Below are positions 22,920 through 30,675 of a stretch of 35,668 nt of DNA, piece by piece. Numbering within the stretch: position 1 is the first letter of the stretch; the number at the start of each line of letters is the position of its first letter. Origin of the DNA: an archaeon. GTDB taxonomy: Archaea; Thermoproteota; Nitrososphaeria; Nitrososphaerales; CADDZS01. The notes beneath the pieces were generated by a model that was not told the DNA's origin, made no database searches, and worked only from the letters and a program-made list of their open reading frames with translations. The stretch spans positions 1-35,668 of the forward strand of contig JAKAPU010000009.1 of NCBI GenBank assembly GCA_021806865.1, given 5' to 3'. Both the position numbers and the translations under genes were made by a program.

Positions 22920-23092
22920 CCACGACTGTTATCAATCGTGATAATTGTGTCCATTGCTTAAAAGTGCCGGCCAAGGATACTAGATTGATCAGGAAATTTG
23001 CATGGAGAGAGCGCCACACTAACGTTCGAGGATTCGAGATCGTATTTGTTCAATGGTTAGCCGTTGCAAGTTGGTATTCAAAGTGGGCGCAG

Positions 23093-23449
23093 ATGAGGAT
23101 AACCAACGCGGCAGTCAAGGAGTCACTAATCAGGGCGCTTGCTGATGATTATTCGAGGAAGATAATGTTGAGCACGATAGTAAAACCGGATTCGGTGGAG
23201 GGCCTGAGTCGCTCCTTGGATATACCGATAAGTACTGCCTACCGGAGAGTAAACGACCTGAAGGAATCCGGAATCTTGACCGTGGAGAAGACCATTCTCA
23301 CCGAGGATGGAAAAAAGTTCGAGCTGTACAGGAGCGCTTTTAGGACATTTCGCATAGACTTGAATCAAGGTGAAATCTCAATAGAGGCCGAGCTTAACGA
23401 GGACGTCGCTGGCAGGTTTGCGCGCATTTGGGGATCGTTGAAGGAGTGA
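23093..23449 (+). CDS. Winged-helix regulator, paralogue of the 17629 gene
   Basis: The family body begins at the ATG at 23093. The frame is open upstream to 22916, but that stretch looks unlike coding sequence and would overlap the ATPase. The winged helix (about 10-75) matches the 17629 protein: ADDYSRKIMLSTI, IPISTAYRRVNDLKESGIL, then ILTEDGKKFELYRSAFR. It lacks the C-terminal Cys motifs of that copy, suggesting a different signal. It lies between the metal ATPase and a small membrane protein, and probably regulates one of them. Confidence 0.8.
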   Translation: MRITNAAVKESLIRALADDYSRKIMLSTIVKPDSVEGLSRSLDIPISTAYRRVNDLKESGILTVEKTILTEDGKKFELYRSAFRTFRIDLNQGEISIEAELNEDVAGRFARIWGSLKE

Positions 23450-23456
23450 TAAAAGA

Positions 23457-23738
23457 TTGGCAGACATGCTGAACATACTTCGGATACTTCAGGGAGTTAT
23501 CGTCGTGTTGGGTTTGATCGTCATCTACTACGCAACGAAGGGATACAGGAGGACTATGGGCAAATCGCTTCTCTTTCTGGCGCTCGGCTTCATGTTCGTT
23601 ACCATCGGTGCGGTATTTGCAGGATTCCTGTTCGAACTTTTGAATTACCACCTAATTACGGTCAACGTGATTCAATCCACATTCGAAGTAGTAGGATTCC
23701 TGTGCATAGTGTATTCTATAATCGGCACTAGAGACTAG
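23457..23738 (+). CDS. Small three-helix membrane protein
   Basis: TTG at 23457 follows the regulator stop by 7 bases. The 93 residues form three hydrophobic helices (about 6-27, 36-58 and 66-88) with a basic loop KGYRRTMGKS between the first two. This matches the DUF7521-like pattern, small membrane proteins that commonly sit beside winged-helix regulators in archaea. A signal-receiving role for the partner regulator is possible but unproven. Confidence 0.7.
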   Translation: MADMLNILRILQGVIVVLGLIVIYYATKGYRRTMGKSLLFLALGFMFVTIGAVFAGFLFELLNYHLITVNVIQSTFEVVGFLCIVYSIIGTRD

Positions 23739-23758
23739 TTAGAAAATTCCTGCCTATA

Positions 23759-24103
23759 TCATGTACTCTCAAGCAGCGGAGCTTCTGGTTGGAGCCATTT
23801 TTCTCCCCAGATTCGAAGCGAATCGAGTGTGGGTTTGAGCTGGAACCCTTTTTCAGTCAGGTAGTACATGACAGAGAAGGGCTGGGTGCTGATAACCTCT
23901 CTTCTCACTATTCCTTCCTTTTGCAAGTTCTTCAAAACTCTGGAGAGCGTCTTTGGATCGATTCGCGAAGGTGATTTCAAAAACTCGTTGAACCGCATCG
24001 GCCGATCCATCAAGTATCTGATCACGATAAGTGCCCACCTGTTTCCTATTGCCTCAATCGACCTGATTATTGGGCAGTTTTCATTTTCGGTACTTTCGTT
24101 CAT
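23759..24103 (-). CDS. HxlR-family winged-helix regulator
   Basis: The HxlR signature is clear: CPIIRSIEAIGNRWALIVIRYL, then FNEFLKSPSRIDPKTLSRVLKNLQKEGIV, then the wing. HxlR proteins often respond to electrophiles or oxidants, commonly through the N-terminal Cys seen here in NCPI. I start it at ATG 24103, because a minus-strand TTTATATC at 24136-24143 gives a leader of about 12 bases; a GTG at 24127 is the alternative. It is divergent from the DoxX gene, a frequent redox pairing. Confidence 0.88.
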   Translation of the reverse strand: MNESTENENCPIIRSIEAIGNRWALIVIRYLMDRPMRFNEFLKSPSRIDPKTLSRVLKNLQKEGIVRREVISTQPFSVMYYLTEKGFQLKPTLDSLRIWGEKWLQPEAPLLEST

Positions 24104-24283
24104 GCCAGTTACTTGGTACTTTGACACAAAACAGATATAAACTTTCTTTACGCAATCAGCTTTCTAAATGCTAGCTATAGGAGTTTGGAGAAAGTGAACA
24201 AAACGTTCGAAATTTTTGGAGAAAAGAGCGTTGAGCATCGAGCACAGCCACCCGCTGAAAGCAGGAAGTGGAGCGTGTAGGAA

Positions 24284-24706
24284 TTGAGCGGAATTTTTGC
24301 TCCTTTGCTACCGTTCAGCGGGTACCTCGCCCTGCTGATCAGAGTCTGGACAGGAGTCAATTTGGCAATCCACGGATATCCAAAGCTCGGAAAGCAGGGA
24401 AGGCAGCAGAGCATGGGCTGGATGAAGAGTATGGGAATACCCGGCCTAACAGCCGTGCTCGCCGGAGTACTCGAGTTCTTCGGTGGATTATTCTTGGTCG
24501 TTGGTTTGATAGTCCCTGTGGTTGCGCTGTTGTCCGCGATTCAGTTCTTCTCAATAATCATAATGAAGAAGGCGAAAATGAATGCGGTGTACATAGGTCA
24601 AAACAAGCCAACGTACGAGATAGACGTACTCTATCTTATGCTCGCAATCGTCATCCTAGTGTTGGGAGCAGGCGCGTTTTCCTTGGACGGGTTGATCGGA
24701 TTCTAG
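24284..24706 (+). CDS. DoxX-family membrane protein
   Basis: The 140-residue protein has four helices (about 10-30, 55-78, 80-100 and 115-138) with the DoxX marks GVNLAIHGYPKL and GVLEFFGGLFLVVGL. DoxX proteins are linked to quinone or thiosulfate redox chemistry in archaea and to oxidative-stress complexes in bacteria. The reaction here is unknown. TTG at 24284 directly follows an in-frame stop, so no earlier start exists. The divergent HxlR gene likely controls it. Confidence 0.85.
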   Translation: MSGIFAPLLPFSGYLALLIRVWTGVNLAIHGYPKLGKQGRQQSMGWMKSMGIPGLTAVLAGVLEFFGGLFLVVGLIVPVVALLSAIQFFSIIIMKKAKMNAVYIGQNKPTYEIDVLYLMLAIVILVLGAGAFSLDGLIGF

Positions 24707-24712
24707 AGCTGA

Positions 24713-24892
24713 AAAGAAGGGTTCTGGGCACGTACATCTCGCCTCGTCGAGACTTTGAAACAGTCTGGCGCAGGTGTAAAGATCGTCTCTCAAGTGGCAG
24801 GACACGGGCTTGTCCTTGGAGACATCCAAGACGCGAAAAAGTGGCTGAAGGAACACTTTATTGAATGGAGAGATGGAGCAACAATCAATTGA
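24713..24892 (+). pseudogene. Remnant of the C-terminal end of an alpha/beta hydrolase
   Basis: An open frame without a start begins after TGA (24710-24712). It reads TSRLVETLKQSGAGVKIV, then AGHGLVLGDIQDAKKWLKEHF, a typical last strand, catalytic-His loop (GHGL) and final helix of carboxylesterase-like hydrolases. The rest of the domain is absent, and the end overlaps the next gene's start. It is best read as a fossil fragment; a very small functional protein is unlikely. Confidence 0.5.
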
Positions 24893-25413
24893 TTCACGCT
24901 TTTGCTCTAGACCTCTACGGATTTCTGAGCCAAGACGTCTCTCTGATCAGCTCGTTGGCAGTAATACTTGGTGCAGTTTTTGTTGCCTACCAGATCAGGG
25001 AAAACAACAAACTGATCAGGTCGAGTGAAAAACAGGCCGAAGCCGCAGCAGCGCAGGCTAAACTCACGACAGAGCAGACGAAGCAAAACAACGAGATAGC
25101 AAACATGGACATGATCATGCGCCTTTACGAATTTGCAAATTCTGCAGAAGTGCAATCTGCGTGGCTCACTGTCCTGACCTCGAAAATCACCTTGTACGAA
25201 GAATTCGAAAAGCTTCCAAAGGCTGACCAGATCTCATTTATGCAAATTGCTGCTTTGTTCGAGTCGTTGGGAGTTCTGGTTTCCAGAGGAATGGTGAAAC
25301 CGGACATCATCGAAGACATGTTCGAAACCGAGCTCGCTTGGAGCATCATGCAACCGTACATCACAGGAGTACGAAGGAAATTTGGAGAAGACCAAAACTT
25401 TGTATTTTTTTGA
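24865..25413 (+). CDS. Membrane-anchored DUF4760-like protein, frame broken at a run of seven T
   Basis: After one N-terminal helix (about 25-43) comes a coiled-coil linker (ENNKLIRSSEKQAEAAAAQAK, about 46-75), then a helical domain resembling DUF4760 (MRLYEFANSAEVQSAWL onward). The function is unknown. The frame stops at TGA (25411-25413) right after T7 (25405-25411). Removing one T continues it as FFEKLYQQIKQ to a TAG at 25496-25498, which looks like the natural C-terminus. A sequencing error, a mutation or slippage could explain this. Confidence 0.65.
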   Translation: MERWSNNQLIHAFALDLYGFLSQDVSLISSLAVILGAVFVAYQIRENNKLIRSSEKQAEAAAAQAKLTTEQTKQNNEIANMDMIMRLYEFANSAEVQSAWLTVLTSKITLYEEFEKLPKADQISFMQIAALFESLGVLVSRGMVKPDIIEDMFETELAWSIMQPYITGVRRKFGEDQNFVFF

Positions 25414-25573
25414 AAAACTCTACCAGCAGATCAAGCAGCCATCGCAAGTGGTAGGCCCTCGTACTTTGACCAGGCCGGCGGACTTTCTAACAAAGTAGCT
25501 CACATGATACAATCATCCAACGTTACGCTTTTCACTCCGTTGATAACAAAGGCAGTAGACGGAAGAAGATTAC

Positions 25574-27022
25574 ATGGACGAAGTTGCGATGCCGACGAGC
25601 AACGAGGCAGAAAAGCTGTCCAGATGGACGATACTATCTGTGACCACCCTCAGCTCGTTCATGGCTGCCCTTGACACAAACATTGTCACGATCGCACTTC
25701 CAAAAATTGCTGATAGTCTCTCTTCCGGAGTGTCCCAGCTCGGCTGGGTCATCACAGGGTACATACTTGCGACCGCTATCTTCCTGCTCCAGTCAGGGAA
25801 GATTGGGGATAGGTATGGCAAGAAGCGAATCTACCTCATCGGGTTTGCGATCTTTGGTACCGCTTCTGCTCTCTGTGGAGTGAGCATGAACATCTACGAG
25901 TTGATAGTATTCAGAGTAATCCAAGGGGTTGGTGCGTCCGTGTTATCGGCCACCACTGTTCCGTTAATCTTTGATTCATTCCCTCCGAATGAGCGCGGTG
26001 CCGCTGTCGGAGTGAACTCTGTTTCTTGGGCAGTGGGCGCAATTGCCGGGCCGGTCGTCGGAGGCTTCATAGTCACCTTCGACTGGCGCCTCATATTTTA
26101 CATCAATGTTCCAATAGCAGCAGCGGCAATCCTAATCGGAACACGAAGGATCCCGTCAAGGCTCAACAAAGGCAGGGTGTCCGGCGGCATCAACCCAGTG
26201 AGTTCCCTTCTACTCGGGGTTGCGGTGGCCATGGTGTTGCTCTGGCTCACGTTCTTCAACTACATATACGCCCTAACAAGTCTCGCATTTCTTGGACTAC
26301 TGTTCCTCAACGAGCACAGATCCAAAAGCCCACTACTGAATCGCGAGCTAGTAAAATCAAAGGGATTTGTGTACTGTATTTCTGGAAATTCCATACTGCA
26401 AATTGCTTTCCTCGGCATTCCATTTGCCATGTCTTTTTACTACCAGTCGGTTGCAAACCTTTCTCCTATTACCACAGGATTGTACATCGCGCCTCTACCT
26501 CTTGCCCTAGTAATCACTAACCCCATAGCTGGCAGGCTGTCAGATAAAGTAAAAACTGCTGTGTCGCTCGGGATGCTCGGCGCTCTTCTTGAATCCGTGG
26601 GAACCATTGCACTGGGATTCGAAATACTTGCTCACTCTTCCCCATTTTACATTGGTGCCTCTCTTACCATCATAGGTTGCGGCGGCGGCCTCGTCTGGGC
26701 CCCGATGATCAATTCCACGCTGAGGTTTGCAAGAGCAGAGCTCAGGGGAGTAGCAAACGGCACAATGTTCACGTTGATCAACATTGGGTTTGCAGCAAGT
26801 ATTGCAGTAGTGGTTGGAGTGTCTGCGAGCTTTCTTCCACCACAGGTCATCTCCGAGATATATCTCGGTCAACTTGGAAACCTGAGCGGTACGGCTGTTT
26901 CACTCTTCGAGCAGGGCATGGCCAAATCACTTCTCGGGCTCTCGCTAGTCAACTTCATAGCCCTCCCTGTGCTTTTCCTCGCTAGGCGCGAACAGAAGAG
27001 AAGCACGGTTGAGATGACCTGA
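25574..27022 (+). CDS. MFS drug exporter, DHA2-like, 14 helices
   Basis: The 482 residues carry about 14 membrane helices. Motif D1 appears as LDTNIVTIALPKI (helix 1) and motif A as GKIGDRYGKKR in the helix 2-3 loop. GVGASVLSATTVPLIFDSFPPNERGAAVG includes the motif B/C region that marks exporters. DHA2 members pump lipophilic compounds out with proton exchange; the substrate is unknown. A second ATG at 25589 is a possible start. The next gene starts 2 bases after its stop. Confidence 0.9.
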   Translation: MDEVAMPTSNEAEKLSRWTILSVTTLSSFMAALDTNIVTIALPKIADSLSSGVSQLGWVITGYILATAIFLLQSGKIGDRYGKKRIYLIGFAIFGTASALCGVSMNIYELIVFRVIQGVGASVLSATTVPLIFDSFPPNERGAAVGVNSVSWAVGAIAGPVVGGFIVTFDWRLIFYINVPIAAAAILIGTRRIPSRLNKGRVSGGINPVSSLLLGVAVAMVLLWLTFFNYIYALTSLAFLGLLFLNEHRSKSPLLNRELVKSKGFVYCISGNSILQIAFLGIPFAMSFYYQSVANLSPITTGLYIAPLPLALVITNPIAGRLSDKVKTAVSLGMLGALLESVGTIALGFEILAHSSPFYIGASLTIIGCGGGLVWAPMINSTLRFARAELRGVANGTMFTLINIGFAASIAVVVGVSASFLPPQVISEIYLGQLGNLSGTAVSLFEQGMAKSLLGLSLVNFIALPVLFLARREQKRSTVEMT

Positions 27023-27024
27023 AA

Positions 27025-27474
27025 TTGTCCGAAGATTCGAGGTTCTCAGAGTTTCCCGAAGTTATAACATTTGAAGGTGTAGGCAGGGCCTCACTGAAAC
27101 AGATTCACATCATAGCGCTCTCACTCGTCATATTGGGAGTGATTTTCGCAATACTTGCGCCGCCAGGCGGATATATTCTTCTGATCATTTTCATACTGAT
27201 CGCGGCCGGCTACGATGTGCTGTTCATCCGCAAGTCACAGAAGCCAGTTAGGCTTTCGCTACATCTTCGAACCGATCCTGTCGAAGCAACCTATGACGAT
27301 GCCAGGATGGGTGAGATTAAATCAGGGACAATCGTAACAGACATGGACAACGCCAACGAACTTGGATTCCGTCCCGCTCCAAACAAGGAATTGCTTGTTT
27401 GGAAATTCGACTCGGAGGAAGACGCAAAGGCAGTAGCAAAAAGACTCTCGATGTATCTTCAAGTGGAAAGCTGA
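27025..27474 (+). CDS. Two-helix membrane protein downstream of the exporter
   Basis: TTG follows the MFS stop by two bases, so the two are one transcript. After about 30 soluble residues come two close helices (IHIIALSLVILGVIFAIL, and a segment ending in ILIAAGYDVLFI; about 28-68), then a cytoplasmic strand-rich domain of about 80 residues. I recognise no family. It may assist or respond to the exporter, but only position supports this. Confidence 0.7.
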   Translation: MSEDSRFSEFPEVITFEGVGRASLKQIHIIALSLVILGVIFAILAPPGGYILLIIFILIAAGYDVLFIRKSQKPVRLSLHLRTDPVEATYDDARMGEIKSGTIVTDMDNANELGFRPAPNKELLVWKFDSEEDAKAVAKRLSMYLQVES

Positions 27475-27612
27475 TTGATCCCTGTTACACATCACTTGGT
27501 GAAGTACGCAACTCGCTTCTCTTTGAAATGTTCCAGACTTCACAGGACTCACCATTACAATCTGTACTACGATTTCATTCTTTGTGACATTTGTACCAAA
27601 GTATTGCAAACG

Positions 27613-27621
27613 CTTAATATG
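27613..27621 (+). promoter_or_regulatory. TATA box for the CAP-domain gene
   Basis: CTTAATATG lies about 45 bases before ATG 27662, predicting a transcript start near 27643. It supports that ATG over the in-frame upstream ATG at 27584, which would precede the promoter. Confidence 0.45.
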
Positions 27622-27661
27622 TAAACTAGGTCTTTGCTGTAATTCTAAGCTAGATCTCGCA

Positions 27662-28726
27662 ATGGAGTCTCTGCCTGAACCTCAGAGAAGCAGCAGGAGC
27701 TGGGCTGGCGTCGGTGCTGCTCTGATTGGAATAGTGCTAATTGTAATCATCGCTTTCTTTGCACTGCCAAACCTACTTTCTCTGACCAGCATCATCACTG
27801 CCGAGAATACAACTTCGACCTTCCACCTGACGAACGGCTCCACAACCAACGGATCTAGCGTCGAGATAACATATCCTCCAAACTATGATGTGCTTGCTAA
27901 CTATGCTCTGAGTATAATCAACCAGAATAGAACAGCTTCTGGACTAACCAGCGTGACTCTGAGCCCAATACCTTCAGGACAGCAGCACGCCGATTCGATG
28001 CTGCAAAATGATTACTTTAGTCACTGGGACACGCAGGGTTACAAGCCGTACATGCGGTACACTCTGCTAAATGGAACAGGATTCGTCGAGGAAAATGTAG
28101 CGTATGAGTATACCTCGCTGCCAAGCTTTGTGAGTGTGCAGAGTGTGGAGAAGGCGATAAATGATCTGGAGTGGCAGATGATGTACAACGATAGCGCCTG
28201 CTGTAACAACGGACATAGAAATAATATCCTCAATCCTTACCACAACAGAGTCTCGATAGGAATCGCGTATGATTCGACGCACGTGTACTTTGTAGAAGAC
28301 TTTGAAACCTACTACATCAACATAACCTCACCGATTGAGACACCCAACGGTAACGTGGTCTTGGAGGGAAACACCTCCCAAGCACTCAACCCGACTTCGG
28401 TCCTGATATTCTACGATTCCACTCCGCAACCGATCAGTCCCCAGACCTTGAATAGCGTGTATGACGGGCCGTACACTCCTGGAACTTTTGTGGGTGGCGT
28501 CGTGCCGCCGTGCAACAGCCTGTTCGGAGGCTGCTCTCAGTTCAGCACAGGGATCACGGTCAGGGCGACCACCTGGACTGTGACGAGCACAAGTGTAGAC
28601 GTCCAGTTCTCTCTTTCTGCTTTCGTCCAGAGAAATGGGAACGGCGTGTATACGATCACCATGATGCAGGGAGATCAGAACAACCCGGAATACCTCACCA
28701 GTATCTCGATCTTTGTTTCAAGCTAG
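27662..28726 (+). CDS. Membrane-anchored extracellular CAP/SCP-domain protein
   Basis: ATG 27662 is chosen because a TATA-like box lies inside the longer frame. A signal anchor spans about 20-42, followed by a Ser/Thr/Asn-rich linker. The CAP domain (YkwD-like, about 75-225) has the expected QQHADSM, FSHWDTQG, EENVAY, NGHRNNILNP and VYFVEDF motifs, including the His/Glu cavity residues. A C-terminal beta domain (about 235-355) has no family I recognise and includes a cysteine pair in CNSLFGGC. CAP proteins act outside the cell in varied roles; here the function is open. Confidence 0.85.
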   Translation: MESLPEPQRSSRSWAGVGAALIGIVLIVIIAFFALPNLLSLTSIITAENTTSTFHLTNGSTTNGSSVEITYPPNYDVLANYALSIINQNRTASGLTSVTLSPIPSGQQHADSMLQNDYFSHWDTQGYKPYMRYTLLNGTGFVEENVAYEYTSLPSFVSVQSVEKAINDLEWQMMYNDSACCNNGHRNNILNPYHNRVSIGIAYDSTHVYFVEDFETYYINITSPIETPNGNVVLEGNTSQALNPTSVLIFYDSTPQPISPQTLNSVYDGPYTPGTFVGGVVPPCNSLFGGCSQFSTGITVRATTWTVTSTSVDVQFSLSAFVQRNGNGVYTITMMQGDQNNPEYLTSISIFVSS

Positions 28727-28772
28727 GCGCTTATCCTGCGCGCAGTTACCAAGCTTCTGCCTCTATCAGATG

Positions 28773-28780
28773 GTTTAAAC
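28773..28780 (+). promoter_or_regulatory. TATA box for the DsrE/TusA pair
   Basis: GTTTAAAC, itself inside the palindrome GGTTTAAACC, lies about 27 bases before ATG 28804. This is classic leaderless spacing and favours that start. Confidence 0.55.
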
Positions 28781-28803
28781 CGCCTCGTAGGGGAGTTTTT
28801 TCC

Positions 28804-29211
28804 ATGACTCAGGTAGTCTCCGAGCAACAATCAAAACAGCAGGAAATACACATGGTTATCGTATCAAATGATCCTACGCGGGTCTATCCTGCAGTTACTC
28901 TTGCACTCGGAGCTTCGGCTCTTGGCACGAAGGTTCACCTTTACTGTACCATGTCTGGCTGGGATGTGATTAAGAAGGATGCAGGCGAGAAGATCAAGTT
29001 TCCGGGAATGCCTCCTCTTGACCAATACGTGAAGGATGCGATTGGAGCGGGGGCAACGGTATGCGCTTGCGCTCCATCCACCCAGATGCTTGCTCAGCTA
29101 GGAATCAACGAGTCTACAGTAATACCCGGAGTGAAGATCGAAGACGTAGTAGGATTCCTCAACAATGCACTTCCAGCGGCAAAAGACGGCGGCATAGTAC
29201 TCTTTGTTTAG
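28804..29211 (+). CDS. DsrE/DsrF-like sulfur-relay protein
   Basis: The 135-residue protein shows the DsrE-like fold: HMVIVSNDPTRVYPAVTLALGASALGTKVHLYCTMSGWDVI, then a loop with two Cys (VCACAPSTQML), then the closing strand GGIVLFV. DsrE-family proteins carry sulfur on a conserved Cys and work with TusA. Either Cys in VCAC could serve. The upstream frame is open for 98 codons but belongs to a shadow of the CAP gene; the TATA fixes this ATG. The TusA-like gene follows by 10 bases. Confidence 0.87.
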   Translation: MTQVVSEQQSKQQEIHMVIVSNDPTRVYPAVTLALGASALGTKVHLYCTMSGWDVIKKDAGEKIKFPGMPPLDQYVKDAIGAGATVCACAPSTQMLAQLGINESTVIPGVKIEDVVGFLNNALPAAKDGGIVLFV

Positions 29212-29221
29212 GCGATAGAGT

Positions 29222-29509
29222 TTGAGCTCGGTCAATCAAAAAATAATTGCCGGATCGGAATCGCTTGCTAACCTTGCTCCGTCCAAGAAGATAGACACAC
29301 GAGGTCTGGTGTGTCCTTATCCTTCTTTTGAGACTTCAAAGCTCGCTGGTCTTGCGGCCGATGCTGATATTCTAGAAATAATTACTGACGACAAGTATAC
29401 TGCTTCCAGTTCGATTACTTCTGTACTCAAAAGGAAGCAATTTGATTACCTAGTTTTGGACAACGGCGATGGCACTTTCTCCGTTAAAGCAAAGAAGCAA
29501 CTTTCCTAG
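29222..29509 (+). CDS. TusA-like sulfur carrier protein
   Basis: The family mark is DTRGLVCPYP, with C31-P32 the persulfide-carrying Cys-Pro pair. The usual TusA body follows (ADILEIITDDKYTASSSITSVLKRK). An N-terminal extension of about 23 residues precedes it. TusA proteins pass sulfur to DsrE-like partners for tRNA thiolation, molybdopterin synthesis or sulfur oxidation. Coupling to the DsrE gene fixes the pair; which pathway uses it is not shown. The start is TTG. Confidence 0.9.
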   Translation: MSSVNQKIIAGSESLANLAPSKKIDTRGLVCPYPSFETSKLAGLAADADILEIITDDKYTASSSITSVLKRKQFDYLVLDNGDGTFSVKAKKQLS

Positions 29510-29544
29510 ATCAAAGCGGCGTCAGGAATCGCAGAATTCCATCT

Positions 29545-29565
29545 AGCGCATCCAGACAATGCGCT
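29545..29565. terminator. Hairpin after the TusA-like gene
   Basis: AGCGCAT-CCAGACA-ATGCGCT is a perfect seven-base stem and loop 36 bases beyond the stop at 29509. Its position suggests a terminator of the DsrE/TusA transcript, but no T run follows. Confidence 0.35.
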
Positions 29566-29598
29566 GGACGCTGATCTCTCGAATATTGGAAAGACTTA

Positions 29599-29643
29599 TT
29601 CAACCCGGTTCGGCACGTCGAGTGAGTTCTAACCCGGGTTGAA
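29599..29643. promoter_or_regulatory. Long inverted repeat before the aldo/keto reductase gene
   Basis: TTCAACCCGGTT (29599-29610) and AACCCGGGTTGAA (29631-29643) are inverted copies with a 20-base spacer; one arm has an extra G. The right arm ends 9 bases before the TTG at 29653. This could be an operator for a dimeric regulator or an RNA hairpin near the ribosome site. Confidence 0.5.
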
Positions 29644-29652
29644 GTAGAAGAC

Positions 29653-30615
29653 TTGGAATATACAAAACTTGGCTCAGCTGGAGTAAAAGTCTCGAGAATT
29701 TGCCTAGGCACCATGAGTTTCGGCAAGGCGGAGTGGATGATTGAGCTTGACAGGGCAAAACCGATCGTAGAGAAGGCAATTGACCTTGGAATCAACTTCT
29801 TTGATACCGCCAATGTGTATTCCTTTGGCCGCTCTGAGGAAATACTTGGCGAGGCGCTGAAAGGGCGGAGGGAGGATGTCTTCATCGCAACGAAGCTGTG
29901 CCATCCAATGTCAGAGGCACCAAACGGAAGAGGACTATCGCGATATCACATGATGAAACAGATAGAAGGTTCGTTGCGCCGACTACAAACGGATCACGTC
30001 GACCTCTATCAGACGCACCGCTGGGATTACGACACGCCCATCGAAGAGACACTGCGCGCGTTCGATGACCTAGTTCACCAAGGTAAGATAAGGTACATCG
30101 GAGGCTCTAGCATGTTCGCATGGCAGTTTTCAAAGGCGCTTTACACAAGCAAGATGCTCGGCCTTGTGCACTTCATCACTATGCAGAATCTGTACAACCT
30201 GTGTTACAGGGAGGAAGAAAGGGAAATGATTCCGCTGTGCAAGGATCAGGGCGTTGGATTGATTCCGTGGAGCCCGCTCGCCAGAGGATTCCTCACAGGA
30301 AAATACGAGAGAAACCAGGCTCCCGCATCGAACAGGTTCAAATCCGACAAGCCGCTGAGTAACAATTACTTCAGGCCGGAGGATTTTGACATTCTCGATA
30401 GGGTGAAGGAGCTTGCAAAACAGAAGGGCGTCACTCCGTCGCAGGTTTCACTGGCTTGGGTCTTACACAAGGGAGTTACGGCGCCAATCCTGGGCGCGAC
30501 CAAGGTCGAGCACGTAGAAAGCGCCGTCGCTTCACTCGAAGTGAAACTCAGCAGCGACGATATGAAATACCTCGAAGAGTTGTACAAGCCAAGGCGCATA
30601 GTCGGCCACTCTTGA
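29653..30615 (+). CDS. Aldo/keto reductase
   Basis: This is a 320-residue NAD(P)H-dependent reductase of the barrel fold. The catalytic tetrad appears as D in NFFDTANVYSFG, Y in the same motif, K in FIATKLCHP and H in YQTHRWDYDTP. The cofactor region near the C-terminus shows ILGATKVEHVESAV. It resembles the YghZ/voltage-channel-beta-like group by length and the VDLYQTHRWD motif. Substrates are probably aldehydes or ketones; the true one is unknown. TTG is the only start compatible with the upstream repeat. It faces no obvious operon partner. Confidence 0.93.
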   Translation: MEYTKLGSAGVKVSRICLGTMSFGKAEWMIELDRAKPIVEKAIDLGINFFDTANVYSFGRSEEILGEALKGRREDVFIATKLCHPMSEAPNGRGLSRYHMMKQIEGSLRRLQTDHVDLYQTHRWDYDTPIEETLRAFDDLVHQGKIRYIGGSSMFAWQFSKALYTSKMLGLVHFITMQNLYNLCYREEEREMIPLCKDQGVGLIPWSPLARGFLTGKYERNQAPASNRFKSDKPLSNNYFRPEDFDILDRVKELAKQKGVTPSQVSLAWVLHKGVTAPILGATKVEHVESAVASLEVKLSSDDMKYLEELYKPRRIVGHS

Positions 30616-30675
30616 GCCACCATGTGTAAGGAATAAATCAGACCGAGTGTGTAAAGCTCTCCAAGAGAGAGCAAA

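Noticed and set aside
22916..23092. N-terminal extension of the second winged-helix regulator
   Set aside because: It would overlap the ATPase, has unlikely composition, and the paralogue at 17629 starts at the position matching ATG 23093.
24268..24864. 198-codon plus-strand frame over the DoxX gene
   Set aside because: DoxX is clearly coded in the other frame; this reading is Arg-rich and has no family resemblance.
28510..28803. 98-codon upstream extension of the DsrE-like gene
   Set aside because: It lies inside the CAP gene in another frame, and a TATA box directly before ATG 28804 fixes the shorter start.
29599..29643. Possible tRNA because of the GGTTCG-like sequence
   Set aside because: The acceptor, D and anticodon stems cannot be built; only the long inverted repeat is supported.
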